From Acholoe squamosa (Eukaryota > Annelida > Polychaeta > Phyllodocida > Polynoidae), in contig OX439036.1 in assembly GCA_949317995.1 (NCBI GenBank), positions 87,023,920-87,087,919 of the forward strand: DNA of 64,000 nt, read 5' to 3'. Under the pieces are notes generated by a model. That model saw only the letters and a program-made list of their open reading frames with translations, ran no database searches and was not told the DNA's origin. Shown here in pieces: positions 47,384 to 57,199 of this stretch; within the stretch, counting starts at the first letter, position 1; every line of letters starts with the position of its first letter. A program made the translations under genes and the position numbers.

Positions 47384-47419
47384 GATGTCACAGTGCCGAT
47401 GGGCCAGTGCACTGTGACA
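47374..47419 (+). promoter_or_regulatory. Predicted -1 ribosomal frameshift signal (gag to pol)
   Basis: GGAAAAC at 47374-47380 reads G GAA AAC in the gag frame, directly before the gag stop TAG. After a 5-base spacer an 11-bp perfect stem forms between 47386-47396 (TGTCACAGTGC) and 47409-47419 (GCACTGTGACA) with a 12-base loop. Pol is open in the -1 frame from 47296. Spacer and stem fit the slippery-site plus hairpin arrangement used by retroviruses. The heptamer departs from the strict X XXY YYZ rule at its first triplet (GGA). Readthrough is excluded because the gag frame closes again near 47450. Confidence 0.7.
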
Positions 47420-50400
47420 CCCCAAATACAAACAATCAATCAGGATTAACAAAGATCCAACCAGAGACAATTGCTAGTGCCAATCTACCATCTAACAGAC
47501 AGAGACGTCCATCAGTGATACACATCACCCCACCAGATTCATCATCAAAGGATACAGGTGAGAGTACCAAGCTTTCTATTGTACTTCTTCAAAATGGCTG
47601 TATCAATGCAAATCTATATGATGTTTCAGATGTACAATGTTTGGTTGATACAGGTGCTACTATCACCTGTGTCAGACAATCATTCCTCATGGACCTCCAA
47701 AAGAGATTCCATATCCAACTGAGGAAATCTAAAATCAACATCCACTTGGCAGATGGATCGGTGTGTCATGTTAGACATTCAGCTATGCTGAACTTTAGAA
47801 TCCAAGGTGTCAGATTCCAATACCAATTTGCTGTAATACCCAACCTCACACAGCCCGTTGTACTCGGCACAGATTTCTTAAGCACTACAAAATCTCAAAT
47901 TGAATTTAATGTTGATCCTGAACAAATTCTCAAACCCATTAGGGCAGTGAGGGATTTTACCATCCCTCCATTCTCTGAACTTGCAGTATTGGGTAAGGTC
48001 ACATCTACTCAATCACTGCAAGGGAAAACTGGAGTAGTAGATAACCTCCAAAGAAATAACAATGCCCCATACCTAGTTCAAAGGGCAGCAGTAACCCCCA
48101 GGGAAAATAACAAACATCCCCTAGTGTTACTCAACACCAGCAGGCGCCCACATAAAATCAAAAAGGGTGCCATCATAGCTCTATTTCAGGAAGTCAAGGA
48201 ATCTGATTTAGAAAAGCCTCAACAGGTGTCAGACACTACCCCACACACTGATCAATCCATCTCAGCCATACGGCCTGAGGATGTAACTCAATTCAGTGAC
48301 ACAGACTCAGACTGTGAGTCCACATATGCTGACCCTGAACCCAACTCAATCAGACTCTCTGAAATAGCTGCTATACATAGTGAGGCACATGACCTCGAGC
48401 CAGAATTGGAAGAGAATGTTCCACCAAAATCTGTGCTCACATCCAAAGATCAGCATGATAGATTAGGATCACTGCTGACCAAGTATGATGATATATTTGT
48501 AGGAAAAGATGGAGACATTGGTGCCACACACCTGTATACACACTCAATACATGTAAAACCTGAGGCAGTACCATGTCATTTCCTACCATATAGACAAACA
48601 CCAGAAAAACAGGCCGCAATAGGGGAAGAGTGTGAAAGGCTAGTACAACAGGGCATTCTGAGAGAATGTGCTGAAGGCCCCTGGGCTTCCAGATCCTTTT
48701 TAGTACAAAAATCATCGGGAGGCCATCGGCTCGTCACAGATTTTCGTTATTTGAACCAGAACACGATAAATCAAGCCTTATCTACACCCCGGGCCGATGA
48801 CACTCTAGACATGATAGGGTCACTCAGACCAAGAGTATTCAGTAAGCTAGATGCCCAACAGGGATTTTTTCAAATTCCTATAAGACAGGAGGATCAGCAT
48901 AAAACCGCATTCATAGCAAATGACAAAAAATATGTCTATGAAAGGATGCCGATGGGTTTAGCGACGGCACCGGCGGGATTCTGCCATCTAGTCACATTAA
49001 TTCTGAACAAACTCAAGTACAAATGTGCCCTACCATACCTAGATGACATATTGGTATTATCACCATCAATCGAACAACACTTCCATGACCTGGAAGATGT
49101 GTTCAACAGCTTAAGAGTTGGTAAACTCAAACTGAAGAAATCAAAATGTGAATACTTCATAGACAGAATAGACTTCTTGGGAATGAGAGTCACACCCAAG
49201 GGACTGCAACCATCTCCCACAAAGGTGGAGTCAATCAAAACCTTCCCAACACCAAAATCAGTCAAAAACGTCAGATCCTTCACAGGCCTATGCCAATACT
49301 TCAAAAAGTTTATCAAAGGTTATGCCCAAATTGCTAGACCATTATATGATCTACAGACACATCTCAAAGCATTTGTCTGGACAGAAGAGGCAGATAATGC
49401 TTTCAAAACATTAAAGCACGCCCTCTGTACCAATGCTCTTCTCAGATATCCAAACTATGAGAAAGAGTTCAGTTTGGCAACTGATGCTTCCAATGTGAGT
49501 TTAGGAGCTGTACTCTCACAGAGAGATAATGAAGGAGTGCTCAGACCAGTAGCCTTTGCAGGTAGAACCCTCTCCAAACATGAGAGAAATTACAATACCA
49601 CAGAGAGAGAACTACTGGGAGTAGTGTATGGAGTATTACACTTCAGACACTATCTAGAGACCAGACACTTCCAATTATACACAGACCATGCAGCCCTAAT
49701 CCCACTACTAACCAATACAGGACTCACACATAGATGGGCCAGATGGGCTCTAGACATACAACAATTTTCATTCACCATCCAACACGTGAAAGGTGATGAT
49801 AACACACCACCAGATGCTATGTCTAGAAGAGAATACCCAGATTCTGGACCCATGACTAACCCTCCACCCCCACCAAGGAGAGTTAGAGCAGCCAGTAGAA
49901 CCAAGTTTGCAAAAGTAACAAAGAAAGTACCATTCAAAAGGGATGATCCACCCAACACCATTGAAAGGCCAGAGACACCCATTAGGGGTATCTTGAAGCA
50001 ATCTACACACTATGTGTTTTGCCACTGTGAGAGAGAATACTCACAACTCTTTCCAGATAATGACTTCGAGCCTATCGAATTCTCATCACTCAATCAGATG
50101 CTGAAGGCAACTCCAAAGGAACCACCCTTCACCCCACCTGACTCAGATGATGAAGATTCAGAAGACACACTATATGCTATTACTCAAGCAACTTCCAAAT
50201 CAGTCAGATTCTTTGAATCAATGCAGGGAGAGGAAACATCAAACCATTTGTGTCCTATGACCACACGCTCAAAGACTAGAGAAATGATTCAGGAGGGCAC
50301 ACCAAAACCCCCCACACAATCACAAACTATTCTAAATGAGAAAAAGGTCACAGGAAACAAACCTACCAAAACCCCACCTGCCAGGAAAAATGTCACAAAA

Positions 50401-52137
50401 GACACTGCATCTACTAAGTCAAAGAACTCTGAGACAAAGAAGAATGACAAAAAGCAAATTGTGCCTTTAAAAAAAAAGGTTGCCACTCCCACCAAGGCGA
50501 GAATAGGCCCTCCAAAGGAGCCTACACACCAAAACAAGAGTGACACACCCCAACAAAAGGCACAAGATAGGCCAATAGTCGATGAAAAAGAAAAAGAAAG
50601 AGACAGAATAAAACAACATGTGCTAGATATAAATCAACTACTGGATCAGATTCCCGACACATCCATCTCAGGTACAAACCTTGGCTTGGAACAAAGGAAA
50701 GACAAGGACCTATTGCCCCTCATACAGTATCTTGAGGATGGGACCTTGCCTGCACCAAAAGCACAAGGAAATAGAATCATCAACCAAGGCCAGACATACA
50801 CCTTGGTAAATGGTACATTAGTCCATATATGCCCCATAAATTGGAGAAAAACCAATACTGTACCACTTCAAATTGTTATACCACAGCAATGGGTAACAAG
50901 TACACTACAGTATTTCCATGACTCACCTACTGGCGGCCATCTTGGTTCAAGTAGGATGCTGTCAGCACTCCGACCTAGGGTATATTGGAAGTCTATGCTA
51001 GCAGACACAACAAAATATGTTTCCACCTGCCACACATGCCTCACAGCAAAAAGGCAAGTACACTCACACAAAACACCAATGACAGTGAGAGAGTACATGA
51101 CTTCACCAATGAAGTTCCTAAACCTAGACGCGGTGGGACCACTTCCCACAACTGCCAGGGGAAACAAACATATACAGGTCTGCATAGATTATGCTACCAG
51201 ATATGCAACAGCTTGGGCTACTACTGACTTAAAAGCTGAAACAACAGCAGCAGAGTTCTACAAGAATATAATTTGTCATCATGGAACACCAGCCACTCTT
51301 CAAACAGACAATGGGACATGTTATACAGGTGCAAAGTTCACAAAGTTAACTAAACACCTCAAGATCAAACATAAATTCTCCTCACCATACAGGCCACAAT
51401 CAAATGGGCTTGTAGAGAGATTCAATGCTAGCATAGGCACAGCGCTCAGAGCATTCTGCTCAAAGCACCAAAACAATTGGGATTCATTTATTGAACCCAT
51501 AACCTTTGCATTAAACAACACTGAATCCCAAACCACAGGATTCACCCCTTTCTTCCTACTCCACGGAAGAAACCCAGCCACCCCAATGGACTTAGGGCTG
51601 GGAATACAGGAAGACATATCCACCGTAGCAGACCATGTAGCTAACATGATAACAAATCAAGATACCTCTAGGAGGAAAGCTATAGAAAGGGTCGCCAAGC
51701 TACAAAAGGAAAGGAAGGATAGATATGATAAGAAACTTACACCACAGGAAATCAAGGTCACCGACATGGTGTACCTAAACATACCAAGAATCCTGACCAA
51801 CACAGAGTGTAAGAAACTTCAACCCCTTTTTATGGGACCATATGTTGTAGTAGACAGACCTAGTTTGACAAGTGCCAAACTCAAAAACTTGGACACCAAT
51901 CTATTGGTGGCCAGACCAGTGCACATAGACAGACTGAAAAAGGTTGTGGCTGTCAGAAACAATGAATTTGCACACAGGCTTATTCCACATGAGGCCAAAT
52001 ACTACAGCAAAATTGTAAGGAACAAAAATGATATCACCCTTACAAGAGAAACCACAGGCATAGGCCCTATCAAGCCTAGGCCTGCACACCACATACTTAG
52101 AAAGACATCTAGGTGTGGTGCAGTTTCAAGAAGTTAG
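47380..52137 (+). CDS. pol: Pol polyprotein: protease, RT, RNase H, integrase
   Basis: About 1585 codons after the frameshift; the frame is open from 47296 and the first ATG lies well inside, so fusion to Gag is expected. Protease: LVDTGATITC (DTGA at 47647) and VVLGTDFL. RT: GGHRLVTDFRYLNQ, FSKLDAQQGFFQIPI, PYLDDILVLS (YLDD 49036-49047), GLCQYFKKFIKGYA. RNase H: ATDASNVSLGAVLS (Asp codon 49483), TTERELLGV, YTDHAAL, ending DAMSRR near 49830. An unusual Lys/Pro/Ser-rich linker of about 300 residues follows (to about 50870). Integrase: zinc ligands H 50917, H 50938, C 51028, C 51037; catalytic D 51127, D 51307, E 51415 (D,D-35-E); GPYVV at 51835 is the GPY/F module. No stop or frameshift is seen, so it is probably functional. 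Confidence 0.95.
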   Translation, partial: LGCHSADGPVHCDTPNTNNQSGLTKIQPETIASANLPSNRQRRPSVIHITPPDSSSKDTGESTKLSIVLLQNGCINANLYDVSDVQCLVDTGATITCVRQSFLMDLQKRFHIQLRKSKINIHLADGSVCHVRHSAMLNFRIQGVRFQYQFAVIPNLTQPVVLGTDFLSTTKSQIEFNVDPEQILKPIRAVRDFTIPPFSELAVLGKVTSTQSLQGKTGVVDNLQRNNNAPYLVQRAAVTPRENNKHPLVLLNTSRRPHKIKKGAIIALFQEVKESDLEKPQQVSDTTPHTDQSISAIRPEDVTQFSDTDSDCESTYADPEPNSIRLSEIAAIHSEAHDLEPELEENVPPKSVLTSKDQHDRLGSLLTKYDDIFVGKDGDIGATHLYTHSIHVKPEAVPCHFLPYRQTPEKQAAIGEECERLVQQGILRECAEGPWASRSFLVQKSSGGHRLVTDFRYLNQNTINQALSTPRADDTLDMIGSLRPRVFSKLDAQQGFFQIPIRQEDQHKTAFIANDKKYVYERMPMGLATAPAGFCHLVTLILNKLKYKCALPYLDDILVLSPSIEQHFHDLEDVFNSLRVGKLKLKKSKCEYFIDRIDFLGMRVTPKGLQPSPTKVESIKTFPTPKSVKNVRSFTGLCQYFKKFIKGYAQIARPLYDLQTHLKAFVWTEEADNAFKTLKHALCTNALLRYPNYEKEFSLATDASNVSLGAVLSQRDNEGVLRPVAFAGRTLSKHERNYNTTERELLGVVYGVLHFRHYLETRHFQLYTDHAALIPLLTNTGLTHRWARWALDIQQFSFTIQHVKGDDNTPPDAMSRREYPDSGPMTNPPPPPRRVRAASRTKFAKVTKKVPFKRDDPPNTIERPETPIRGILKQSTHYVFCHCEREYSQLFPDNDFEPIEFSSLNQMLKATPKEPPFTPPDSDDEDSEDTLYAITQATSKSVRFFESMQGEETSNHLCPMTTRSKTREMIQEGTPKPPTQSQTILNEKKVTGNKPTKTPPARKNVTKDTASTKSKNSETKKNDKKQIVPLKKKVATPTKARIGPPKEPTHQNKSDTPQQKAQDRPIVDEKEKERDRIKQHVLDINQLLDQIPDTSISGTNLGLEQRKDKDLLPLIQYLEDGTLPAPKAQGNRIINQGQTYTLVNGTLVHICPINWRKTNTVPLQIVIPQQWVTSTLQYFHDSPTGGHLGSSRMLSALRPRVYWKSMLADTTKYVSTCHTCLTAKRQVHSHKTPMTVREYMTSPMKFLNLDAVGPLPTTARGNKHIQVCIDYATRYATAWATTDLKAETTAAEFYKNIICHHGTPATLQTDNGTCYTGAKFTKLTKHLKIKHKFSSPYRPQSNGLVERFNASIGTALRAFCSKHQNNWDSFIEPITFALNNTESQTTGFTPFFLLHGRNPATPMDLGLGIQEDISTVADHVANMITNQDTSRRKAIERVAKLQKERKDRYDKKLTPQEIKVTDMVYLNIPRILTNTECKKLQPLFMGPYVVVDRPSLTSAKLKNLDTNLLVARPVHIDRLKKVVAVRNNEFAHRLIPHEAKYYSKIVRNKNDITLTRETTGIGPIKPRPAHHILRKTSRCGAVSRS

Positions 52138-52969
52138 AAACAAGATTGAGATACCAAAAGAACATAAGATTTTCAAAATGTATTACAAATTCTCTTCATC
52201 CACACATAAGACATGTGTGACTGATAATGAATTACTTATATGTATATAAAGCCAATCAAATTTGTAAATATATCAGTAGGTTATTGCCTCTGAAAGGGTC
52301 AAAGACTGGGACCCCCCAAGTAAAGCAGACATGAAGTCTAAGAAGAGTAAGGGTAACACAATGGAGTGTCTAAAGCCTAATCCCCACATGAAAGAGCGCG
52401 CTATGCCAACACAGCAGTCTATAGAGATCAATTGACCTTATAAGCTACCCTCAGACAACTGTCTAGACGGTCATGAATGGCTGTCCTGGATGACAGGAGG
52501 AGCTAATTACCAGTACACAGATTACACAATAGACCCCCACAGTAGCAGACACTGGAGATTAGGTGCACCTGCTCCAGAGAAACAATACCAGGCCCACAAT
52601 GGATGTGGGTAGGGTAGGCTACATAAGAAGCACTGTGGACCATAGCCCACCATCAGTCTTCATCCAGCTGCAGTCTGGAACACAAGTCTACAGGACCCCA
52701 CTTGGGAATTAGCCAGCCCACTTCTCCATTAGGAGAGACTGCACTAGGATAAAGAACACACCTACTTCACCTTCAACCTGACCTTACCATTTACTGGTCA
52801 ATCTCTATAGACTCGCCGGACATATTGCCAAGACAGCTCAATCTTGCAAAGGTACAGTTTGAACCACTTCATTTAAAGTGTTGCACCATACACTTAGACT
52901 TTACCAGCACCAAATCACTACAAATTTGACAAGACTTTAACAACAGCAAACTTGCTTTACACAAGCACC
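52138..52969 (+). other. pol-env spacer
   Basis: 830 bases with no long ORF. It holds a candidate splice acceptor, TTTACTGGTCAATCTCTATAG at 52790-52810, in pyrimidine-containing context upstream of env. A 5' untranslated exon for env mRNA is likely. Confidence 0.5.
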
Positions 52970-55153
52970 ATGGGGAGACTGAGAGTTTCACCCATACTGC
53001 TTACTATGCTGTTATTATATACTATAGAACCACTTACTGCAGGTTATACACCTGTGGTGAGACAAAACATAGGAGTAGTATTCAAACCTAGCCCTCAACC
53101 ATTGGTCAATGGACATACAACCACAACACTGTTGTTAGCTATCCCCTACAAGATACCTCGGGCACCCGTTACCCAAGGATCCATAAGGGATAGAATACTC
53201 CAATTGACCACTCCTACTCTACAAGATCATACCTCTGGTCAAATTATCCAACAAGCCAAAGAGCTTGACACCTTGCTGGAAATTGCAGACAAGGAGATAA
53301 ATGAAACACTAGCCTCCATCAAATTGTTCTTATCCAACCCCATAAACACACTGGAAAAGGCCAAAAGAGAGGCCATACTGGGTTTTCTAGCACCCCTGTT
53401 TCGCGGTGTGCTAGGTCTAGCCACAGTAGAAGATGTAAACCAAGTAATGGGACAGCTCAAGAACATAGATGAAATACTAAGAAAATTTGCTAAACAAGAT
53501 CAGGAAGCAGCTAATCTCATTGAAAAAATCACAGACAGACAAGATAAGTTTGTTAAAGCATACATCCAAGATAAGAAGGTACTGGACGGCACAATCAACA
53601 CCATAGGTGACACCGTCAACCTGTGGGCCTCTAACATGTCCAGGTCACTTGACTCATATTCAAGGCACGAGAAAACCCAAAGGGAAAAAATGCAAGTATT
53701 AAATGATGCACTAATTATCATAGCGGCAAGAATGAATACAGTTCAATCACTGCAAAGGACAAATGCAGCCCTGAGGATGCTATCATCAGGAATCCTAACC
53801 CCTGATATAGTACCACCCTCAGACCTTGCTAGATACTTAATTGACATTAATAACAAGCTTAGGATTACACACCCTGGAGCACAAGTCGCAATTAATGACT
53901 TAGATTTCTATTATTCACAGAAGCTGACCTCATACACTTACTCAGCTCACCATATATATATTCATCTGGACATTTTAATTCAATCTACCACCTCTACCTT
54001 CAAACTGTACCAAATGATTACATCACCCATGCCTATAGACACACAGGAGACCCCCACCAGAGGAGTCACCAAATTACAAACCACAACTGAGTTTCTAGCA
54101 GTATCTTACGACGAATCATTATTCATCGAATTGGACTCAGCAGATATGCAGGCATGTGAAGGTACTACAGTAAAGGTATGCAGAGATGTAAATGGTAGAA
54201 TTTATAAACACAGGCCTACATGCCCTGTAGCCATTTTTACTAACCAGGCTCAACAGATTAAGGAACATTGCAAGTTTACAGTTTCACCACTGCAAACACC
54301 TAACACCCATGCTATTTCCATTTCTGAAGACGAGTATCTGGTCACTACTAATGAACCCCATTACTTTATCAACTGCCATGGTAAAACGTCTGAAACTCGG
54401 AAGGCCCAGTCCTACTCAATCATAGGTGTACCCTGTGGGTGCACGATCAGTGTAGGAGAATTTTCTCTTCCAAACACAAGGTTGCCCTGTAACTCAACCT
54501 TATCATTTCATTACATTCTCAAGACAATTAATTTACCATTCATGGCGGCACTTAACAAAATTTCTGAAACCAAACCAGATGAAAGAGAGAATCTTCCAAA
54601 TTTCCCAGTAGTAAACCTTTCTAGAACCTTAGAAAAACTACAGGAAAATCCAATCATGGATGATATTACCCAACTAAATTTAGAGCCCTTTGCCAAAACA
54701 TTATTAAAAGATGCCTCCAACCTTGATAAGGCAATGGAAACGCGCTACGAGGAATCATACCTACGTCGAGTTACAGAGCATCCAATCTTCCAAAGCTTAG
54801 GACTCATTCTAGGGATATCAGCTCACATTTTTATAGTATACATACTACTCAAACTGTACAGACTAGGAGGAACTGTAGCCTACCTGCCTACAGCCAAAGC
54901 ATTTAGACTAGTCACCGAGCTGCCCCTACACAAATTGCTCCCAGATAAGAATCCTACAAAATTAACCCCTACAGAGGAAACCCACACCCCTTTCCTCACA
55001 ATTCAGGAAACCCACACCCTGATAATTGCTATATTATTCACCCTGACCATCTACTCAGCCTACAGAATAATGAAGTACCTTAAGAAATTTGCACAGACAC
55101 ACTGTGGCAAGAAAGAATGTGGCCAAGCGCACAAATCCCACAATATATTTTAA
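52970..55153 (+). CDS. env: Env-like glycoprotein, F-type (baculovirus F / errantivirus-like) layout
   Basis: 727 residues from the ATG in CACCATGG (52970). An N-terminal signal peptide covers about residues 5-24. A K-A-K-R furin-type site at 130-133 is followed by a hydrophobic Gly-rich fusion-peptide-like segment (about 135-150) and a heptad-repeat helix (about 152-205). The second half has paired cysteines including a C-G-C motif (PCGCTIS) and several N-x-S/T sites. The membrane anchor is about 609-630. A second hydrophobic helix (about 684-701) near the C terminus is unusual. The order of cleavage site, fusion peptide, helix, CxC and anchor resembles the F-like envelope proteins of insect Gypsy elements. 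The role would be membrane fusion or cell-to-cell transfer. The last 80 bases overlap ORF4, and the stop lies at the centre of a palindrome. Confidence 0.85.
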   Translation: MGRLRVSPILLTMLLLYTIEPLTAGYTPVVRQNIGVVFKPSPQPLVNGHTTTTLLLAIPYKIPRAPVTQGSIRDRILQLTTPTLQDHTSGQIIQQAKELDTLLEIADKEINETLASIKLFLSNPINTLEKAKREAILGFLAPLFRGVLGLATVEDVNQVMGQLKNIDEILRKFAKQDQEAANLIEKITDRQDKFVKAYIQDKKVLDGTINTIGDTVNLWASNMSRSLDSYSRHEKTQREKMQVLNDALIIIAARMNTVQSLQRTNAALRMLSSGILTPDIVPPSDLARYLIDINNKLRITHPGAQVAINDLDFYYSQKLTSYTYSAHHIYIHLDILIQSTTSTFKLYQMITSPMPIDTQETPTRGVTKLQTTTEFLAVSYDESLFIELDSADMQACEGTTVKVCRDVNGRIYKHRPTCPVAIFTNQAQQIKEHCKFTVSPLQTPNTHAISISEDEYLVTTNEPHYFINCHGKTSETRKAQSYSIIGVPCGCTISVGEFSLPNTRLPCNSTLSFHYILKTINLPFMAALNKISETKPDERENLPNFPVVNLSRTLEKLQENPIMDDITQLNLEPFAKTLLKDASNLDKAMETRYEESYLRRVTEHPIFQSLGLILGISAHIFIVYILLKLYRLGGTVAYLPTAKAFRLVTELPLHKLLPDKNPTKLTPTEETHTPFLTIQETHTLIIAILFTLTIYSAYRIMKYLKKFAQTHCGKKECGQAHKSHNIF

Positions 55154-55595
55154 AATATATTGTGGAGACTCAAACTTCGCGCTACCCTTGAGGCCAATAC
55201 CACATGAATTTGATGAGATTAAATCAGCAGCTGCCCCGACCTATAAGGATATAGTGGTTAAAACCTTCCCACTACCTAAGGCTATATTTACCTGGAATGG
55301 ACCAGCAGTTATAACAACACAGAGAGGAGAATTTGCTTATCACCTCCCTCGGGTGATACACCTACCTTGGCACACTAGGTTCAGTACCATACCAGCCCTT
55401 AAAAACAAAGGACTGTACTACTCCATGCTTCTCCAGAATGATTGTGGCACCAGCCCGGTGACCATGACAGCACTGGAAAATACAACAGATATAATTATTG
55501 ACGAACACCAGGAGGAGACCGCAAGGTCAAACATGCAGACTATTGCTAATTTTCTAAACCACCAGCCCTCCCCGGTGACTGTGGAAACAGCCTAG
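55074..55595 (+). CDS. ORF4, accessory frame overlapping the env 3' end
   Basis: Open from 55074 (after TGA at 55071) to TAG at 55593-55595, about 173 codons, in the +1 frame relative to env. There is no ATG until deep inside (SMLLQ region), so expression would need +1 frameshifting, splicing (for example an acceptor TTTGCACAG at 55088-55096) or reinitiation at a non-AUG codon. The peptide is not low-complexity: it includes PTYKDIVVKTFPLP, FTWNGPAVITTQRGEFAY and an acidic C-terminal part (IIIDEHQEETARSN). No transmembrane helix and no family recognised. Its length within an intact young element argues for selection, but it could also be a decayed end of env. Confidence 0.5.
   Translation, partial: STLRNLHRHTVARKNVAKRTNPTIYFKIYCGDSNFALPLRPIPHEFDEIKSAAAPTYKDIVVKTFPLPKAIFTWNGPAVITTQRGEFAYHLPRVIHLPWHTRFSTIPALKNKGLYYSMLLQNDCGTSPVTMTALENTTDIIIDEHQEETARSNMQTIANFLNHQPSPVTVETA
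55138..55165. repeat. 28-bp perfect palindrome centred on the env stop codon
   Basis: CCACAATATATTTT followed by its exact reverse complement. The TAA of env (55151-55153) straddles the dyad centre. The RNA would form a 12- to 13-bp hairpin at the env stop, inside the env/ORF4 junction. Confidence 0.95.
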
Positions 55596-57179
55596 GCTGC
55601 ACACAGCCTAGACTGCCCCCAGTCCACCACCAGGAGATACTGAGATGACACATCTCACACATGACACACACCTCCACTGTCAATGAAATTATCAAAGTAT
55701 TGAAAAATTGATTTAGAAAAAATATATACACAGCCACTTGTTGATGTATAATATGAAAATCTATGGTATTCTCACAAAATCGATGATTAATGCGCGCATA
55801 CACGCGCAAATTGCAAAATTGCAAATTGTAAATTGTTCAAATCTAACATTAATATACATGAATGCAGGTAGATAACTAAGACAGTTTTTGTACCCACTAG
55901 CACTTGTATACTATACCAAGGTTTACTTAAGGTAACACACTTTAGGTATCCAAGAAAATTCTTGGAAAAATGAATGAAAAAAAAAAATGTTGAGGAAAAT
56001 TGTTGACATGAAAAATGTTTACTTAAGATACTCACCAGATAATCTCTTTCAGGGACACATACTCAAGAAGGCTAGGGAAAAGTCAATTAAGCAGCGGCCC
56101 ACTGCCGAAATTGCCAATTAATACACCCATATAGCAAAATCAAAGAGTAACTCAGAGACAAACAAGCCTATGGTACATGAAGTACTTTGTTTTTCCGGTC
56201 CTCGGAAAAATTTGTCTCAATCCCAAAAATTGTATAGTGTAAACTAGATTGTACGCTAGTACCCAATTTGCACACTAAAAATTGTATGTTTGCACACCAG
56301 ATTGTACGCTTGTACCCAATTTGCACACTAAAATTGTATATTTGCACACTAGATTGTAAGTTTGTATCCAATTTACATTTGAATCGTATGTTGCACATTA
56401 TACTGTATGTCTGTACCCAATTCATACACTGAAGTCAGATTTTTAGAAAATCAACATTTCTATGTGTATCCAAGCTGTACGCAAAATTATATATGTACAT
56501 ACAGAAACTATCAATTGAACGCAAAATTATATATTGGCATACTAAAACTGTCAAATGTACGCAAAAATTATATATTTGTACACCAAAAATTGCCAAATGC
56601 ACGCGAAATTATATATTTGCATACTAAAATTGCCAAATGCACGCGAAATTATATATTTGCACACTAAAATTGCCAAGTGTACGCGAAATTGTATATTTGC
56701 ACACTAAAATTGCCAAATATACGCGAAAATTATATATTTGCACACTTAAATTGCCAAATGTACGCAAAATTATATATTTGCATACTGAAATTGTCAATTG
56801 AACACAATTACACGCGAAATTGTAAATTTGCACACTAAAAGTGTCATTTATGTTCAATTTGCACGCTAAATTGAACATTGAATGCCAAAATGGCACACTA
56901 TTTGCCAAATTGTATGTTGTACATAAAAATGGAAAGTTGTACCCAAAATTGATGTTACATAAGCAAATAAGCTCAGCTATGGTAAGATATAGAAACTCGG
57001 AAATGTACTTATACCCAGGAGACAATTGTTTATACTGACAAAGCTCTACCACAAAAATTGCATTTGAAGCACTCCCCATTACTTCAAATCCTCTTACAAA
57101 CAGTATATAACTCCAAAATAAGGTAAAAATTGTATAAATTGTACATTCCCTCGGCGAAATGACGGAGTTTCGCATTCTC
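55596..57179 (+). repeat. 3' non-coding region with AT-rich tandem repeats
   Basis: 56230-56420 holds units of about 55 bp (TTGTACGCTTGTACCCAATT, TTTGCACACTAAAATTGTAT). 56470-56840 holds about nine units of 40 bp based on ACGCGAAATTATATATTTGC and ACTAAAATTGCCAAATG. A small hairpin, GCGAAA...TTTCGC, lies at 57154-57173 just before the polypurine tract. No gene; open frames here follow the repeat period. Confidence 0.85.
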
Positions 57180-57194
57180 TCGGGGGAGAGGGAG
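57180..57194 (+). promoter_or_regulatory. Polypurine tract candidate
   Basis: CGGGGGAGAGGGAG directly upstream of the 3' LTR, with TATTC between it and the shared LTR sequence that starts at 57200. It would prime plus-strand DNA synthesis. Confidence 0.7.
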
Positions 57195-57199
57195 TATTC

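Noticed and set aside
47381-47450. Stop-codon readthrough from gag to pol
   Set aside because: The gag frame meets another stop near 47450, and pol is in the -1 frame.
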